Counted from the first letter of the stretch, positions 9,494 through 20,544 are shown. The stretch: DNA of 64,000 nucleotides from Streptomyces sp. NBC_01439 (GCF_036227605.1 NZ_CP109487.1:1240001-1304000); one strand, 5' to 3'. Notes: generated from the sequence alone by a model not told the origin. A program made the numbers and translations.

Positions 9494-10862
9494 ATGGAGC
9501 ACCAGGAGTATCTTGGCCACCGCCTCATCGAAGTAGCCCTTCTTCCCGCGAGGGTGGTCTACCTCATCGCTGAAGGCAGCACGAGCGGTTTCCGGGCGGC
9601 GGTGCGGGCGGCGACCCAACGCTGGGGCGGCATGACCGAGCCGATCATCGAAGCCTCTACGGATGCCGACACCGGCGCGACGGCGGAGCTGATCCGAGTC
9701 GCGGATGTCCAAGCGCTCGTCAATGTGAACGCCAACCCTGGACGTGCTCAGGAACTTGCCGACTCCTGGAATCTTCCGCTTGTGGCCCTCGACGCCATGG
9801 GCTCAACAGGAATCTGGCAGTTCACGAGCCGGCCTGAGGCTGCCTGCCACAACCTGATCGGGCCGGCAGCGGACACCTGCTTCCGGGCAGATCCGGAGGG
9901 ACCGCTCTGGGCCGTGGCAGTGGCGGGTATCTACGACGCTCCAGACGAAGCTGCGTACCAAAGTCCCGTGATCCCTGCGCAGGACACTCTCCTCGGTGCC
10001 GCACAAAGCACCGGCGCTACGGCCCTCCAGCAAGGCATGGCCGGCTTTCAGGAACACCAGCGCTCAAGTCAGAACGTGCATGACGAGCTGCCGATCGTTG
10101 TCGTCGTTGCCCGGCCGGATTCTCTGCCCGACGTCCTGTGGTTTTGGAATGCTCGTGCTCTGCGCTTGCACGTACACACCGAGATGCCCCTCTTGCTGTT
10201 CCCCGACGATGCACCGAAGAACTGGACCAACTTCGCGCGCGACATCCGGCTGGCACAGGTCCACTCGGGGCTCCGCGTTCAACCGGACGTCGTCCTCATC
10301 AGTCAGAGCGTTGCGGAAGATGACCTGCACGAAGCGGCGCATCAGGCCGGTCTCGTCGCATCGTTCGACCATGAGCTCCGCCACAGCCGTCTTGCTGAGG
10401 CTCCTGAACCTCTGACCTACGCGATCAACCTGGACGTCTCTTCAGGGTGGCTCTTCGATCGCCGATGGGGTGCCATGAAGCGCAGCGGTTTCCACCAGTT
10501 CGCCGGGCCCAGCCGGTTCGACGTCAAGCTGCCCGTCACCCTGCAGCACCCCGCAGCCGGTCTGCTGCGCCTTGCCGGAGAGCCCTTCAACGGTCTTCCA
10601 AAGCATCCCGTAGTCGCTCGTATGATCACGGAACAAGGCAGGGGCCAGATTCGACTTCCGGCGTCCTGGCACGGCGACCAACTACAGATGCCAGTTTCCC
10701 TGCCGTGGTTGGACTGGCCGCGGCTGACCCTGACCATCCCGAAGCTAGTGGAGGTCGTACCTCGGCTCTTGGACGACGCCACCAACAAGTTCGAGCTGTC
10801 GACTCCGGGCAAGATCGGCGTCACCATCACCCAGCAGTCCGACATCGGCGCCCTTCTAGACC
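9494..10862 (+). pseudogene. N-terminal part of a large accessory gene interrupted by an IS element
   Basis: From ATG 9494 (MEHQEYLGHRLIEVALLPAR) about 456 residues are open up to the insertion point; the reading continues a few codons into the IS to a stop at 10879. Removing the IS and one target copy joins this frame exactly to the coding segment at 12374-13221 (GALLD + LLVVESLTALKTE), giving a protein of about 740 residues. The family of this half is not recognised. Visible pieces are a strand-rich start (ARVVYLIAEGSTSG, QRWGGMTEPIIEAS), a hydrophobic strand ELPIVVVVARPDSLPDVLWF, and VQPDVVLISQSV. The nuclease-like C-terminal half suggests a DNA-targeting, possibly defence, role. Confidence 0.7.
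10853..10862. repeat. 10-bp target site duplication of the IS element (left copy)
   Basis: CTTCTAGACC occurs here and again at 12364-12373, immediately outside the two IS ends. A 10-bp duplication is in the range usual for the IS4 family and indicates a simple transposition event. Confidence 0.9.
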
Positions 10863-12363
10863 CAACGCCGTTCAGTTAGGGCAGGGCTGGGTGGCGTCAA
10901 GGGTCCGTGGTGAGCATGTTGATGCTGATGGTGGCCTTGTAGGTGGCCCGGTCGATGGCGGGTCCGCGGGCGTTGTATTTGGAGATCGCTCGTTTGACGA
11001 TGCGGTCTTTGGTGCGGACCCGCCGTGGGGGCAGGAGCTGGGCCAGCACGTGGCGGCCGATGGCTCCGACCAGGTCGATGACGGTGTCGGCGATGATGCC
11101 CGCGGCCAGGACGAGCTGGTCACGGGCGGCGGACAGTGCGACGGTGAAGCCGGCCCGGTCCGGGTCGGTGCCCGGGATGCTGTCGGTAGCATCCGTCATC
11201 GCGGTCCGCAGAGCCTGGTAGGCGACCAGGAGAGCCCAGACCTCCTGGTCGATCCCGGCCGGGGTGCGGGCACGCAGGACCCGTCCGCCCAGGATCGTGG
11301 ATTTCAGCTCCGCGTAGGCAGTCTCGATTTCCCAGCGTTCGTGGTAGAGCCGGATGAGCTCGGCGGCCGGGTGCGTTGACGGGTCGGTGAGGGTGGTCAG
11401 CAGCCGGTAGTGGCCGGTGCGGACCTCTCGGGAAGTGGCGATGCTGATCTCGGCGTCGATGACCCGCACGGTCAGTGCGCCCAGCCGGGCCAGGAATGAG
11501 CCGTCGCCGCAGTGGGCCACCGGTGGCAGTCTCCGGCCGGACTTGCAGCGCACCAGCAGGTCGGCGCCGGTGGCGGCGAAGCGGTTCAGCAGTGCGGTGG
11601 CAGCGAAGTTCCGGTCGCCCAGCAGCAGCATGCCGGCACGCAGATCGCCCGCCAGTCGGCCCGCGTACTCCAGCTCGCCGGTGCCGGCAGGGCCGAACGC
11701 CGCCCCGATCACCGCCCGGGTCCCGCAGGCCACCAGCGCCACCAGCCGGATCTGCGGATAGCCCCCGGCCCCGTTATTGCACCGCTGTTTGGAGAACACA
11801 GCGAGGTTCGCCGGGGCGTCCGGCACCGGCAGCAGCGTGCCGTCGACCGCCACCACCAGCAGCCCGCGCCACCGCATGGCGGCCGCCGTCGTGGCCACCG
11901 GGCCACGCACCAGGTCGAACAGCGCCTTCAACGGCGCCGCGCCCACACGCTGACGGGCCTGTCGTAACGCGCTGCCGCTCGGTCTGGTGGGCGCCAGGCC
12001 CGCCAGACCCGCGCACAATCGGTCGAAGACCTGCCGATAGCCCAGCTCGGCGAACAACGCCCCGGCCAGCAGTAGGTACACCGTGACTCGCGCCGGTACC
12101 AGCCGGACCCGCCGCTGAACGGCCCCGCTCGCCGCCAACACTTCATCGACCATCTCGAACGGCACGATCCGGGTCAGCTCGCCGATATGGCCAGGCGCGA
12201 ACACCCCGGCCGCTACCTTGACCGTCCTTGTTATGGCAGCCTGTTCCAACAGCGGAGCTCCTGTGGTGAGGATGTCTTGGAGGACAAACCTCTTCTACAG
12301 CAGCTCCGCTGCCTCGTTCATCGGTCTTGACGAACAGCCCCCGCCCCTAACTGAACGGCGTTG
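10863..12363 (-). mobile_element. IS4-family insertion sequence, 1,501 bp, complete
   Basis: The ends are inverted repeats: CAACGCCGTTCAGTTAGGGC at the left (10863-10882) and its near-perfect complement at the right, ending at 12363. Both ends are flanked by the 10-bp duplication CTTCTAGACC. One transposase gene on the minus strand fills the element. The intact ends, intact transposase and exact duplication point to a recent insertion. It interrupts the gene spanning 9494-13221 in such a way that precise loss would restore the frame. Confidence 0.95.
10897..12249 (-). CDS. IS4-family DDE transposase
   Basis: The protein has 450 residues. The N-terminal domain contains RPSGSALRQARQRVG, typical of IS4 transposases of actinomycetes. 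The catalytic triad is visible as Asp in VAVDGTLLP, Asp in LLLGDRNF, and Glu in the YREK-type motif YHERWEIETAYAELK. The length is normal and no frameshift is present, so it should be active. It acts on the inverted repeats at 10863 and 12363. Confidence 0.96.
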   Translation of the reverse strand: MEQAAITRTVKVAAGVFAPGHIGELTRIVPFEMVDEVLAASGAVQRRVRLVPARVTVYLLLAGALFAELGYRQVFDRLCAGLAGLAPTRPSGSALRQARQRVGAAPLKALFDLVRGPVATTAAAMRWRGLLVVAVDGTLLPVPDAPANLAVFSKQRCNNGAGGYPQIRLVALVACGTRAVIGAAFGPAGTGELEYAGRLAGDLRAGMLLLGDRNFAATALLNRFAATGADLLVRCKSGRRLPPVAHCGDGSFLARLGALTVRVIDAEISIATSREVRTGHYRLLTTLTDPSTHPAAELIRLYHERWEIETAYAELKSTILGGRVLRARTPAGIDQEVWALLVAYQALRTAMTDATDSIPGTDPDRAGFTVALSAARDQLVLAAGIIADTVIDLVGAIGRHVLAQLLPPRRVRTKDRIVKRAISKYNARGPAIDRATYKATISINMLTTDP

Positions 12364-12373
12364 CTTCTAGACC

Positions 12374-13221
12374 TGCTCGTCGTGGAATCACTTACCGCCC
12401 TCAAGACGGAGCGCACCGAGCACTTCATCAAGGCGCTAGACCATCGGCTCCCCGGGCGCATCCCGCTGGATGAAGCCAAAGAGCTTGCCCGCGAATTCGG
12501 CGGACGCATGGACCGGAAGTTCCGCTCCGCCACGAACGCCCTGAACCATTGGCGACCCCAACAGGTGACCCCCGCTCTGGAACGGGCCTGTGAACAGGGA
12601 TGGGCCGAGCGCGGACTCGGGCTGGACTGCGAGCAGTGCAAACTGCACAGCTTCATCCCGCTACAGGCGAGCACCAGTCAGGCCATCTGCCCCGCCTGCT
12701 CGACACCGGATAGGTACGGGCGGGACAACGGCAAGTCCGTCGAGATCATGTATCGCCTCAACGGGTTCATCGACCGGGCCGTTGACAACGGCGTGCTCAC
12801 CCATTTGCTAGTCGTCGCCGCCCTGCAGAAACGCGCCCCCGACTCACACTTCCTCCCCGGCGTCGACGTTGTCTTCGACGATGGCGACACGAAGGAGGTC
12901 GACATCTTCGGCGTCTACGAAGGAAAGGTCCTTGCAGGCGAGGCGAAAGTCAGCGCCACCGAGTTCGCAAACGAAGGCCAAATCAGGCGTGACATCGAAC
13001 TCAGCCGCCGTCTCAAGGCCGACGTGCACGTCATGGCGGCGATTGCGACCTCCGACCTCGTTTGGCAGAAGCGCGTACCGAGCGGGACCGCCAGGCCGAG
13101 CACCAGGCACGGACGCAGCAACGCCGACGATGAAAGCCGTAGCTCGCCGCGCAATGGATGCCACCCCGCCGACGTGCCACAGTGCGCACTCGTGCGCTCC
13201 CTGCCGCACCGGGGCTCATGA
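12374..13221 (+). pseudogene. C-terminal part of the IS-interrupted gene: zinc ribbon and PD-(D/E)XK-like nuclease domain
   Basis: In frame with 9494-10862 once the IS is removed. The visible parts are a helical stretch (TERTEHFIKALDHRLPG), a Cys4 ribbon (CEQCKLHSF...AICPACSTP) and a restriction-endonuclease-like core. In that core DVVFDDGDTKEVDIFGVYEG supplies the acidic residue and VLAGEAKVSATEF supplies the ExK motif. Downstream, RRLKADVHVMAAIATSD resembles the strand-helix end of such folds. The tail after about 13070 (RPSTRHGRSNADDESRSS) looks like out-of-phase sequence; an alternative frame reads AEARTERDRQAEHQARTQQ to a stop near 13116, so a small frameshift is possible. The family is unassigned; a defence or DNA-repair nuclease is the best guess. 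Confidence 0.65.
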
Positions 13222-13236
13222 GGCCATCCTGGTGGC

Positions 13237-13482
13237 ATGGCGACCCTCCCGAAGGCTCCATGTCCCTCTTGCTCCGTTCCGCACGCCTTGTTGCCTACCA
13301 AACGGATCGGGTACGGATCGGTCAAGGACCACAAGATCGAACCCCGGGCACTGGTGCTGTGTCCGGGCAGTATGGTCCACGTCGCTTACGCCGAGGCGCG
13401 AGCATGGCAGCTCGAGTTCGAGCGCGCACAGCAGGAGGCAACGGCGCCGACCGCAGTGGAAGAAATGCTCTTCGAGGGATGA
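13237..13482 (+). CDS. Small hypothetical protein with two cysteine pairs/singles
   Basis: The protein has 81 residues from ATG 13237. It begins MATLPKAPCPSCSVPHALLP with a CxxC pair, has another Cys at VLCPGS, and ends in an acidic helix (AWQLEFERAQQEATAPTAVEE). It could be a small zinc-binding protein. The ribosome site is weak (GGTGG). It lies between the nuclease-like pseudogene and the NUDIX gene on the same strand, which suggests one accessory transcription unit. No family recognised. Confidence 0.55.
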   Translation: MATLPKAPCPSCSVPHALLPTKRIGYGSVKDHKIEPRALVLCPGSMVHVAYAEARAWQLEFERAQQEATAPTAVEEMLFEG

Positions 13483-13596
13483 GGATCGGAGAGCCACACC
13501 CCATGCAACTCATCCCAGTAACGACGAGGGGCTCGCGACAGTCACCAGGCCCCGACGTCCCGCCGACGCCCAAAGCCCTCCTCACCCCAAACGGCA

Positions 13597-14037
13597 GTGG
13601 CTGCCGTGAGTGACCGAGAGACGTCGCTGAATGACAATGCCCCACCTCAGCGTCGGGTTACCGGGGCCGTCGTGGTTCATGAGGGTCAAGTACTGCTCGT
13701 ACGGCGACGAGTTGAGGAGGGCCAACTCTCATGGCAGTTCCCGGCGGGCAAAGTCGAACCGGGCGAATCCTGCGAGGAAGCCGCCGTCCGCGAAACCAAG
13801 GAGGAAGCCGGCCTGGACGTGGTCGCCGTTATTCGCCTGGGCGAGCGGGTCCATCCCATCACCAGTCGGCAAGTGTCGTACACGGCCTGCAAGGTGGTCG
13901 GCGGGACCGCGCACGTGGCGGACGCCGACGAAATCGCTGAGGTCGCCTGGGTGACCCTGCCGGAGATCCCGCAGTACATCCCGTACGGACTCTTCGAGCC
14001 GGTCCAGCAACACCTGGACGTTGCCCTTCGATCTTGA
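13597..14037 (+). CDS. NUDIX hydrolase
   Basis: The protein has 146 residues from GTG 13597; GTG 13606 is an equally likely start and neither has a strong ribosome site. The NUDIX box GKVEPGESCEEAAVRETKEEAGL (GX5EX7REUXEEXGU pattern) is intact at about residues 52-74, in a single-domain protein of normal size. Family members hydrolyse nucleoside diphosphate derivatives in the cytoplasm; the substrate cannot be read from the sequence. It is the last recognisable gene of the accessory segment that starts at 8979. Confidence 0.9.
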   Translation: MAAVSDRETSLNDNAPPQRRVTGAVVVHEGQVLLVRRRVEEGQLSWQFPAGKVEPGESCEEAAVRETKEEAGLDVVAVIRLGERVHPITSRQVSYTACKVVGGTAHVADADEIAEVAWVTLPEIPQYIPYGLFEPVQQHLDVALRS

Positions 14038-14615
14038 CCACGGCAACCAGGACAAGAAGGCCTCGACCCCCGCAACAGCAGTCCATGGGCGGCGCCCTCT
14101 CATAGCAGCCCCGCACCCTGTGGGTTGTAGGCCTCTGAATGCGGCCGCCCGATTCCCGGGAGAGGGCACGCCGCTGAAGCAGCCAGCCACCTCGGATCCG
14201 TAGGCCTCCGGCGCGCGCACGACGTTCCGTCACAGCCTGGCGGAGGGAGCTAGACAGGCAAGGGCGTTGTCACTTGCGCACAAGTTCCGCCACTCACGCT
14301 TCATCCACGGATCGAACGCCCTGGCCGAGACCGACGGAACGATCGTAGGAGCCGACGGCGCAGCGGCGACCCACACTGCCCTTCGCAAGCAACCGGACTC
14401 GGCCAGCTAGCGGCCAGATCTAACTGCTCGTCAGTAAAGTCAGCAAAAGGTCAGCATTCGTTCGACCAAACTTGGTAACAGCCTGCAACACATGAGACTC
14501 GACCGTCGGCGTCGAAGGCTCTCGCACCAAGTCCGGCGGCCTCCCCTACGAAGCCAAAAGCGGAGGGCCAGGAGCAAGCATCGCACCCGACCCACGCCCC
14601 ACATAGACCAGCAGG
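14038..14615. other. Non-coding stretch after the NUDIX gene
   Basis: No open frame here has codon bias or a family match. The stretch around 14270-14480 is less GC-rich than the surroundings. No tRNA fold, integrase site or terminal repeat was recognised, although the right boundary of the accessory segment must lie here or close by. Confidence 0.5.
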
Positions 14616-15581
14616 TCAGCGGACTCTTCCCCTGGCTTTCAGGTGCGTCGGCGGGAGTTCAGGAGCCGGAATCGGAGGGCCATCGTAGCCCTTCACCTCG
14701 CCGAATCGGGACCCGTTCATCCAGTCTTCGCGGGCCTGCGCGATATCATCGTGTGACCGTCCGATCCAGTTCCAGAACATCACGATCTCCTCCTCGAACG
14801 GCTCGCCGCCCAGGAGCATCAGGCCCGCGTCCGAGGTTGCCCGCAGGGAGAGTTCGGTGCGGCCGCAGCCGAGGTAGAGCATCGAGCCCGGGAGGACCGG
14901 GACGCCGTCGACGTGGGCCTCGCCCGACATCGACAGGACCGCGTACTCGAAGTCCGGGTCGAGGGGGAGACGGGTTTCCGTGCCCGCCGCGAGGGCGAGG
15001 TCCGCGCCCACGATCGGGGTGTACGCCGTGCCCGGCGAGGTGGCCGTGTCCAGGGTGCCCAGGATGACCGTCGCCGTCAGCCCCGGGGCCGTCACGCGCG
15101 GGAGGTCGGCGTGGTGCTGGAAGTGCGGTTCCACGTTGCGGTGGGCGTCCGGCAGGGCCACCCAGAGCTGGGCGCCGTGCAGGAAGCGGGCGTGCGGGCG
15201 CGGGCTCTCCTCCGAGTGGCTGATGCCGCGGCCGGAGGTCATCAGGCCCAGCTCCCGGGGCCGGATCGTCTCCAGGCTGCCGACGCTGTCGCGGTGCAGC
15301 ACCTCGCCCTCGTGCAGCCAGCTCACCGTCTGGAGCCCGGAGTGCGGGTGTGGCGCGACCTGCATGCCGGGCTCGTCGGCGATGTCGTCCGGGCCGTAGT
15401 GGTCCACGAAGCACCAGGCGCCCACCATGCGGCGGCCCAGGTTGGGCAGGAGCCGGCGGACCTCGGTGGACTCTCCGAGCTTGACCGTGCGCGGGCTGAG
15501 GAGCTCGCGCACCGGTTCGGCCACGACGAAGCCGCGGCCGCCGCAGGCAGAGAGAGCGGGCTGGCGATCGAGATTGCTCAT
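14616..15581 (-). CDS. Pirin family protein (cupin)
   Basis: The protein has 321 residues from ATG 15581. The N-terminal cupin carries pirin signatures: RMVGAWCFVDHYGPDD, APHPHSGLQTVSWLHEGEVLHRDS-like metal-site histidines, and GRGISHSEE. The C-terminal cupin ends MFWNWIGRSHDDI, a common pirin tail. Bacterial pirins bind iron or act as quercetin dioxygenases or redox modulators; the exact role is unknown. It is divergent from the small TPR gene. Confidence 0.93.
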   Translation of the reverse strand: MSNLDRQPALSACGGRGFVVAEPVRELLSPRTVKLGESTEVRRLLPNLGRRMVGAWCFVDHYGPDDIADEPGMQVAPHPHSGLQTVSWLHEGEVLHRDSVGSLETIRPRELGLMTSGRGISHSEESPRPHARFLHGAQLWVALPDAHRNVEPHFQHHADLPRVTAPGLTATVILGTLDTATSPGTAYTPIVGADLALAAGTETRLPLDPDFEYAVLSMSGEAHVDGVPVLPGSMLYLGCGRTELSLRATSDAGLMLLGGEPFEEEIVMFWNWIGRSHDDIAQAREDWMNGSRFGEVKGYDGPPIPAPELPPTHLKARGRVR

Positions 15582-15686
15582 GTGGACAACCTAGTCCCGA
15601 GACCGCGGCCGCGGAGGGCGGAATGTTCCACGACCGGGGCGTGTTGGGGGCAGCAGACGGACCACCTGAACGGCGGAAGGGACACG

Positions 15687-16037
15687 ATGAACGCGCCGAC
15701 GACGTACTTCGAGCACGGGACGGCAGCCGAGCGCTGGGCGCGTGCCCAGCTCTTCTTCGACGCGAAGGAGTACGCGACGGCCGCCCGCATCCTGGAGACG
15801 CTGGCGATCGAGGCCCCCGAGCAGCTGGCGCCCCGGCTGCTGCTGGCCCGCGCCTACTACCACTCCGCCCAGCTCTCCCGCGCCGAGCGCGAGCTCCGCG
15901 CCGTCCTGGAGCGCTGGCCGGTGGAGGACTACGCACAGCTGATGCTCGGTCGCACCCTGGAGCGTCTGGGCCGGGCCACCGAGGCCCGTCCGTACTTGCG
16001 GATGGCGGCGGCCATGGCCGGCGAGTTCCCCGAGTAG
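15687..16037 (+). CDS. Tetratricopeptide repeat protein
   Basis: The protein has 116 residues from ATG 15687 with GGAAGGGACACG upstream. Roughly three TPR helix pairs are visible (AERWARAQLFFDAKEYATAA, APRLLLARAYYHSAQLSRAE, YAQLMLGRTLERLGRATEAR). Such short proteins act as protein-protein adaptors. It is followed by a hairpin at 16044-16071 and then the methyltransferase gene. Confidence 0.9.
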   Translation: MNAPTTYFEHGTAAERWARAQLFFDAKEYATAARILETLAIEAPEQLAPRLLLARAYYHSAQLSRAERELRAVLERWPVEDYAQLMLGRTLERLGRATEARPYLRMAAAMAGEFPE

Positions 16038-16043
16038 TGGGCC

Positions 16044-16071
16044 GCCCGGCCCCGCGCATGCGGGGTCGGGC
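16044..16071 (+). terminator. GC hairpin after the TPR gene
   Basis: GCCCGGCCCCGC...GCGGGGTCGGGC with an ATGC-type loop forms a strong stem starting 7 bp after the TPR stop codon. Confidence 0.6.
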
Positions 16072-16098
16072 CTTCGGCTCCGATAGCCTGGGCCCCAT

Positions 16099-17301
16099 AT
16101 GAACCACCTCACCACACCCTTCGGCTCCTACGAGCTCACCCGCTTCCCCGAGGACCCGCGCGACCGGCTCCGCGCCTGGGACGCGGCCGACGAGTACCTG
16201 TTGCGCCACCTCGACTCCGGTACCGGGGAACGCGGGCCGGTGGACCTGGCCGCCGCCGGCCGGATCGTCGTGCTCGGGGACCGCTGGGGGACGCTGACGA
16301 CGGCGCTCGCCGCGTACCGCCCGACGCAGATCACCGACTCCGCCCTCACCCGCGCGGCCACCGCCGCGAACCTGGACCGGGCCGGTATCGGAACGTCCAA
16401 GTCGACGGTGACCCTGCTGACGACCCAGGACCCGCCGCCCGAGCGGATCGACGTCCTGCTGGTGCGCGTGCCCAAGAGCCTGGCGCTGCTGGAGGACCAG
16501 CTGTACCGGCTGGCCCCGCACGTGCACGCGGGCACCGTCGTCGTCGGCACCGGCATGGTCAAGGAGATCCACACCTCCACGCTGCGCCTCTTCGAGAAGA
16601 TCCTCGGCCCGACGAGGACCTCGCTCGCGGAGAAGAAGGCACGGCTGATCTTCTGCACGCCGGGTACCCCGGGGGCGACCCGCCCCACGTCTGCCGGGCC
16701 CTGGCCGCTCACCTACACGGTGGACGAGGACGCCGGGTCGGCCTCCGGCCTGTCCGTCGTCAACCACGCCGGGATCTTCTGCGCCGACCGGCTCGACATC
16801 GGCACCCGCTTCTTCCTGCAGAACCTGCCGACCAACACCGATGGCGCCCGGGTCGTGGACCTGGGCTGCGGGAACGGCGTCGTCGGCACGGCCGTCCAGG
16901 TCCACGACCCGGACGCCGAGGTCGTGTTCACCGACGAGTCCTACCAGGCGGTCGCCTCGGCGCGGGCGACCTACCGGGCGAACATCCGCGAGGGCCGGCG
17001 CACCGCCGAGTTCCACGTCGGCGACGGGGTCGCGATGCTCTCCCCCGGCTCGGTGGACCTGGTGCTGAGCAACCCGCCGTTCCACTCCCACCAGGCCACG
17101 ACGGACGCGACGGCACTGCGGATGTTCGCGCAGTCGCGCAAGGTGCTGCGGCCGGGCGGCGAGTTGTGGATCGTCGCCAACCGGCACATGGGCTACCACA
17201 CCCATCTGCGGCGGCTGTTCGGCAACAGCGAAGTCGTCGCGAGCGAACCGAAGTTCGTCGTCCTGCGGGCGGTCAAGCAGGATCGTCCGCGGCCCATGTG
17301 A
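16099..17301 (+). CDS. RsmC/RlmG-like class I SAM-dependent methyltransferase
   Basis: The protein has 400 residues from ATG 16099. The N-terminal half is the degenerate methyltransferase domain typical of RsmC/RlmG (VVLGDRWGTLTTALAAYRP). The C-terminal half is catalytic: SAM motif I VVDLGCGNGVVGTA, then LVLSNPPFHSHQ, where NPPF is the N6/N2-base methyltransferase motif, and KVLRPGGELWIVANRHMGY. It most likely methylates guanine in 23S or 16S rRNA; the target base is not determined. It is followed closely by the MerR gene, 28 bp away. Confidence 0.88.
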   Translation: MNHLTTPFGSYELTRFPEDPRDRLRAWDAADEYLLRHLDSGTGERGPVDLAAAGRIVVLGDRWGTLTTALAAYRPTQITDSALTRAATAANLDRAGIGTSKSTVTLLTTQDPPPERIDVLLVRVPKSLALLEDQLYRLAPHVHAGTVVVGTGMVKEIHTSTLRLFEKILGPTRTSLAEKKARLIFCTPGTPGATRPTSAGPWPLTYTVDEDAGSASGLSVVNHAGIFCADRLDIGTRFFLQNLPTNTDGARVVDLGCGNGVVGTAVQVHDPDAEVVFTDESYQAVASARATYRANIREGRRTAEFHVGDGVAMLSPGSVDLVLSNPPFHSHQATTDATALRMFAQSRKVLRPGGELWIVANRHMGYHTHLRRLFGNSEVVASEPKFVVLRAVKQDRPRPM

Positions 17302-17329
17302 CCTGCCGGTAAGTCCTACACTCTGGCCC

Positions 17330-18271
17330 GTGAGCAGCCAGGTGGAGGACGGAAGCGACAGCGGGAACGGGAGCGGAAGCGGCGGCAGCGGGCGCTACCG
17401 CCGCGAGGACGTGGCCCGGGCGGCCGGCGTCAAGGTGCGCAACCTGCGCTACTACCAGGAGCGCGGGTTGCTGCCGCCGCCGCGCCGGGAGGGCCGGATC
17501 GCCTGGTACTCCGACGATCACCTGACCCGGCTGCGGCTGATCAGCGATCTGCTGGGGCGCGGCTACACGGTCAACGGCATCGCGGAGCTCCTGCACGCCT
17601 GGGAGCAGGGTGGAGGTCTGTCCCAACTGCTGGGCCTGGAACGGGAGATGACCCGGGACTGGGTACAGGAGGAGCCGGTGACCATGACCCGGGCCGAGTT
17701 GCGGGAGCTGTTCGGTCCGAAGGCGACCGCCGCGGACACCCGGCGGGCGGCGGAGCTCGGCTACGTGACGGTCGACGGCGACCTGGTCACGTACCCGAGC
17801 CGGCGGCTGCTGGAGGCGACACTGGCGCTGGTACGGCAGGGGGTGCCGCTCGCGGAGGTCCTGGATGCCGGGGAGTTCGTACAGGCGCAGGCGGCGGCGG
17901 TCGCGGACCGGTTCGTGGGGCTCTTCCGGCGGTACGTGATCGACGCCGCGGGCGTGGACGGCTCGACGGCCCCGGATGGTCCGACGGGCTCGGATGGTCC
18001 GGCGGGCTCGGCGGACCCGGCCGGCCCGGCGGGCTCTGCGGGCTCGGCGGGCTCGGCGGGCTCGGCCGGCCCGGCGAGCTCGGACGGCCCGGACGGCCCG
18101 GATGCTTCGGAGGGGCTGGAGCGGCTTTCGGCCACGCAGCTGCGGCACATCACGGCGGCGGTGACGGCGCTGAGGCCGGTGGCCGGTGAGGTGGTGGCCA
18201 CGGAGTTCGCACGGGCGATGGCCCGGCGGGTGGACGCGGAGGTCGCCGAACTGCTGCGTACGGAGAAGTAG
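17330..18271 (+). CDS. MerR-family regulator with a Gly/Ser/Ala/Pro-rich linker
   Basis: The protein has 313 residues from GTG 17330. The HTH_MerR domain is at about 23-92 (YRREDVARAAGVKVRNLRYYQERGLLPPP). A GSGSGSG tail precedes it, and a long low-complexity stretch (DGPTGSDGPAGSADPAGPAG and GSAGSAG repeats, about residues 212-262) splits the effector part. No metal-binding cysteines are seen, so this is not a classic metal sensor. The linker is encoded by 9-bp units at about 18027-18080 that could vary in number between strains. Confidence 0.88.
   Translation: MSSQVEDGSDSGNGSGSGGSGRYRREDVARAAGVKVRNLRYYQERGLLPPPRREGRIAWYSDDHLTRLRLISDLLGRGYTVNGIAELLHAWEQGGGLSQLLGLEREMTRDWVQEEPVTMTRAELRELFGPKATAADTRRAAELGYVTVDGDLVTYPSRRLLEATLALVRQGVPLAEVLDAGEFVQAQAAAVADRFVGLFRRYVIDAAGVDGSTAPDGPTGSDGPAGSADPAGPAGSAGSAGSAGSAGPASSDGPDGPDASEGLERLSATQLRHITAAVTALRPVAGEVVATEFARAMARRVDAEVAELLRTEK
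18027..18080 (+). repeat. Tandem 9-bp repeat inside the MerR gene
   Basis: Imperfect copies of GGCTCGGCG run in frame and encode Gly-Ser-Ala units. This is low-complexity coding sequence open to slippage. Confidence 0.6.
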
Positions 18272-18378
18272 GAGTCGACTCAAAGGGTGCGCTCGCACAA
18301 CCTTGCCAACCCCCATTGGCACTCTTACATTCAACTCGTCGGTAACAACGGTGCACAGCCGAAATAAGGGACGTTCTC

Positions 18379-20086
<1,708 letters not shown>

Positions 20087-20121
20087 CCTCCGGCGATCCC
20101 CGGCCACGGGTCCCGAACGAG

Positions 20122-20156
20122 CCCGCCCGGCCCCGGAACGTCGGGGGCCGGGCGGG
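20122..20156 (+). terminator. Strong GC hairpin after the DUF6230-DUF6114-secreted protein operon
   Basis: CCCGCCCGGCCCC...GGGGGCCGGGCGGG forms a 13-bp stem about 35 bp after the stop at 20086. Confidence 0.65.
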
Positions 20157-20226
20157 TTGCCGCTGTCCGCCCCCCACCCGGAAAATGCGTTGCCGCCGGC
20201 GGCGCGGACGGGCCAAGCTCGCCGGC

Positions 20227-20544
20227 ATGTCCCAGAACACCGAGCCTCGGCCGTCGCAGTCCACCGCCGCCCCGTGCCCGCCACGAGGAGACGTACACGA
20301 CCTCTTCGCCGGCGGGCGCCTCACCGTGATCCCGCGCAGGGCCGCCCGGCGAGAGCAGTTGCTCACCCACCTCGCGCAGACCCTCTTCGCGCCGGACCGG
20401 GAGTACACGGAGCCCGAGGTGAACGACGCGCTGCGCACCGTGCACGAGGACTGCTCGGCGCTGCGGCGCTATCTGGTCGAAACGGGCCGGCTCACTCGGA
20501 CCCGTGACGGACGTACCTATCGGCGGGCGGCGACCACCCGGTAG
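20227..20544 (+). CDS. DUF2087 domain protein
   Basis: The protein has 105 residues from ATG 20227. The C-terminal 70 residues match DUF2087: GRLTVIPRRAARREQLLTHL, REYTEPEVNDALRTVHEDCS and RRYLVETGRLTRTRDGRTYR, with the final YRR. This is a small winged-helix-like domain found in transcription regulators. Its 3' end overlaps the convergent metallophosphoesterase gene by 28 bp. Confidence 0.85.
   Translation: MSQNTEPRPSQSTAAPCPPRGDVHDLFAGGRLTVIPRRAARREQLLTHLAQTLFAPDREYTEPEVNDALRTVHEDCSALRRYLVETGRLTRTRDGRTYRRAATTR

Noticed and set aside
14746..17205. Antisense/out-of-frame 819-residue frame across pirin and methyltransferase genes
   Set aside because: It crosses two well-supported genes and their spacers and has repetitive Arg/Gly/Pro composition.
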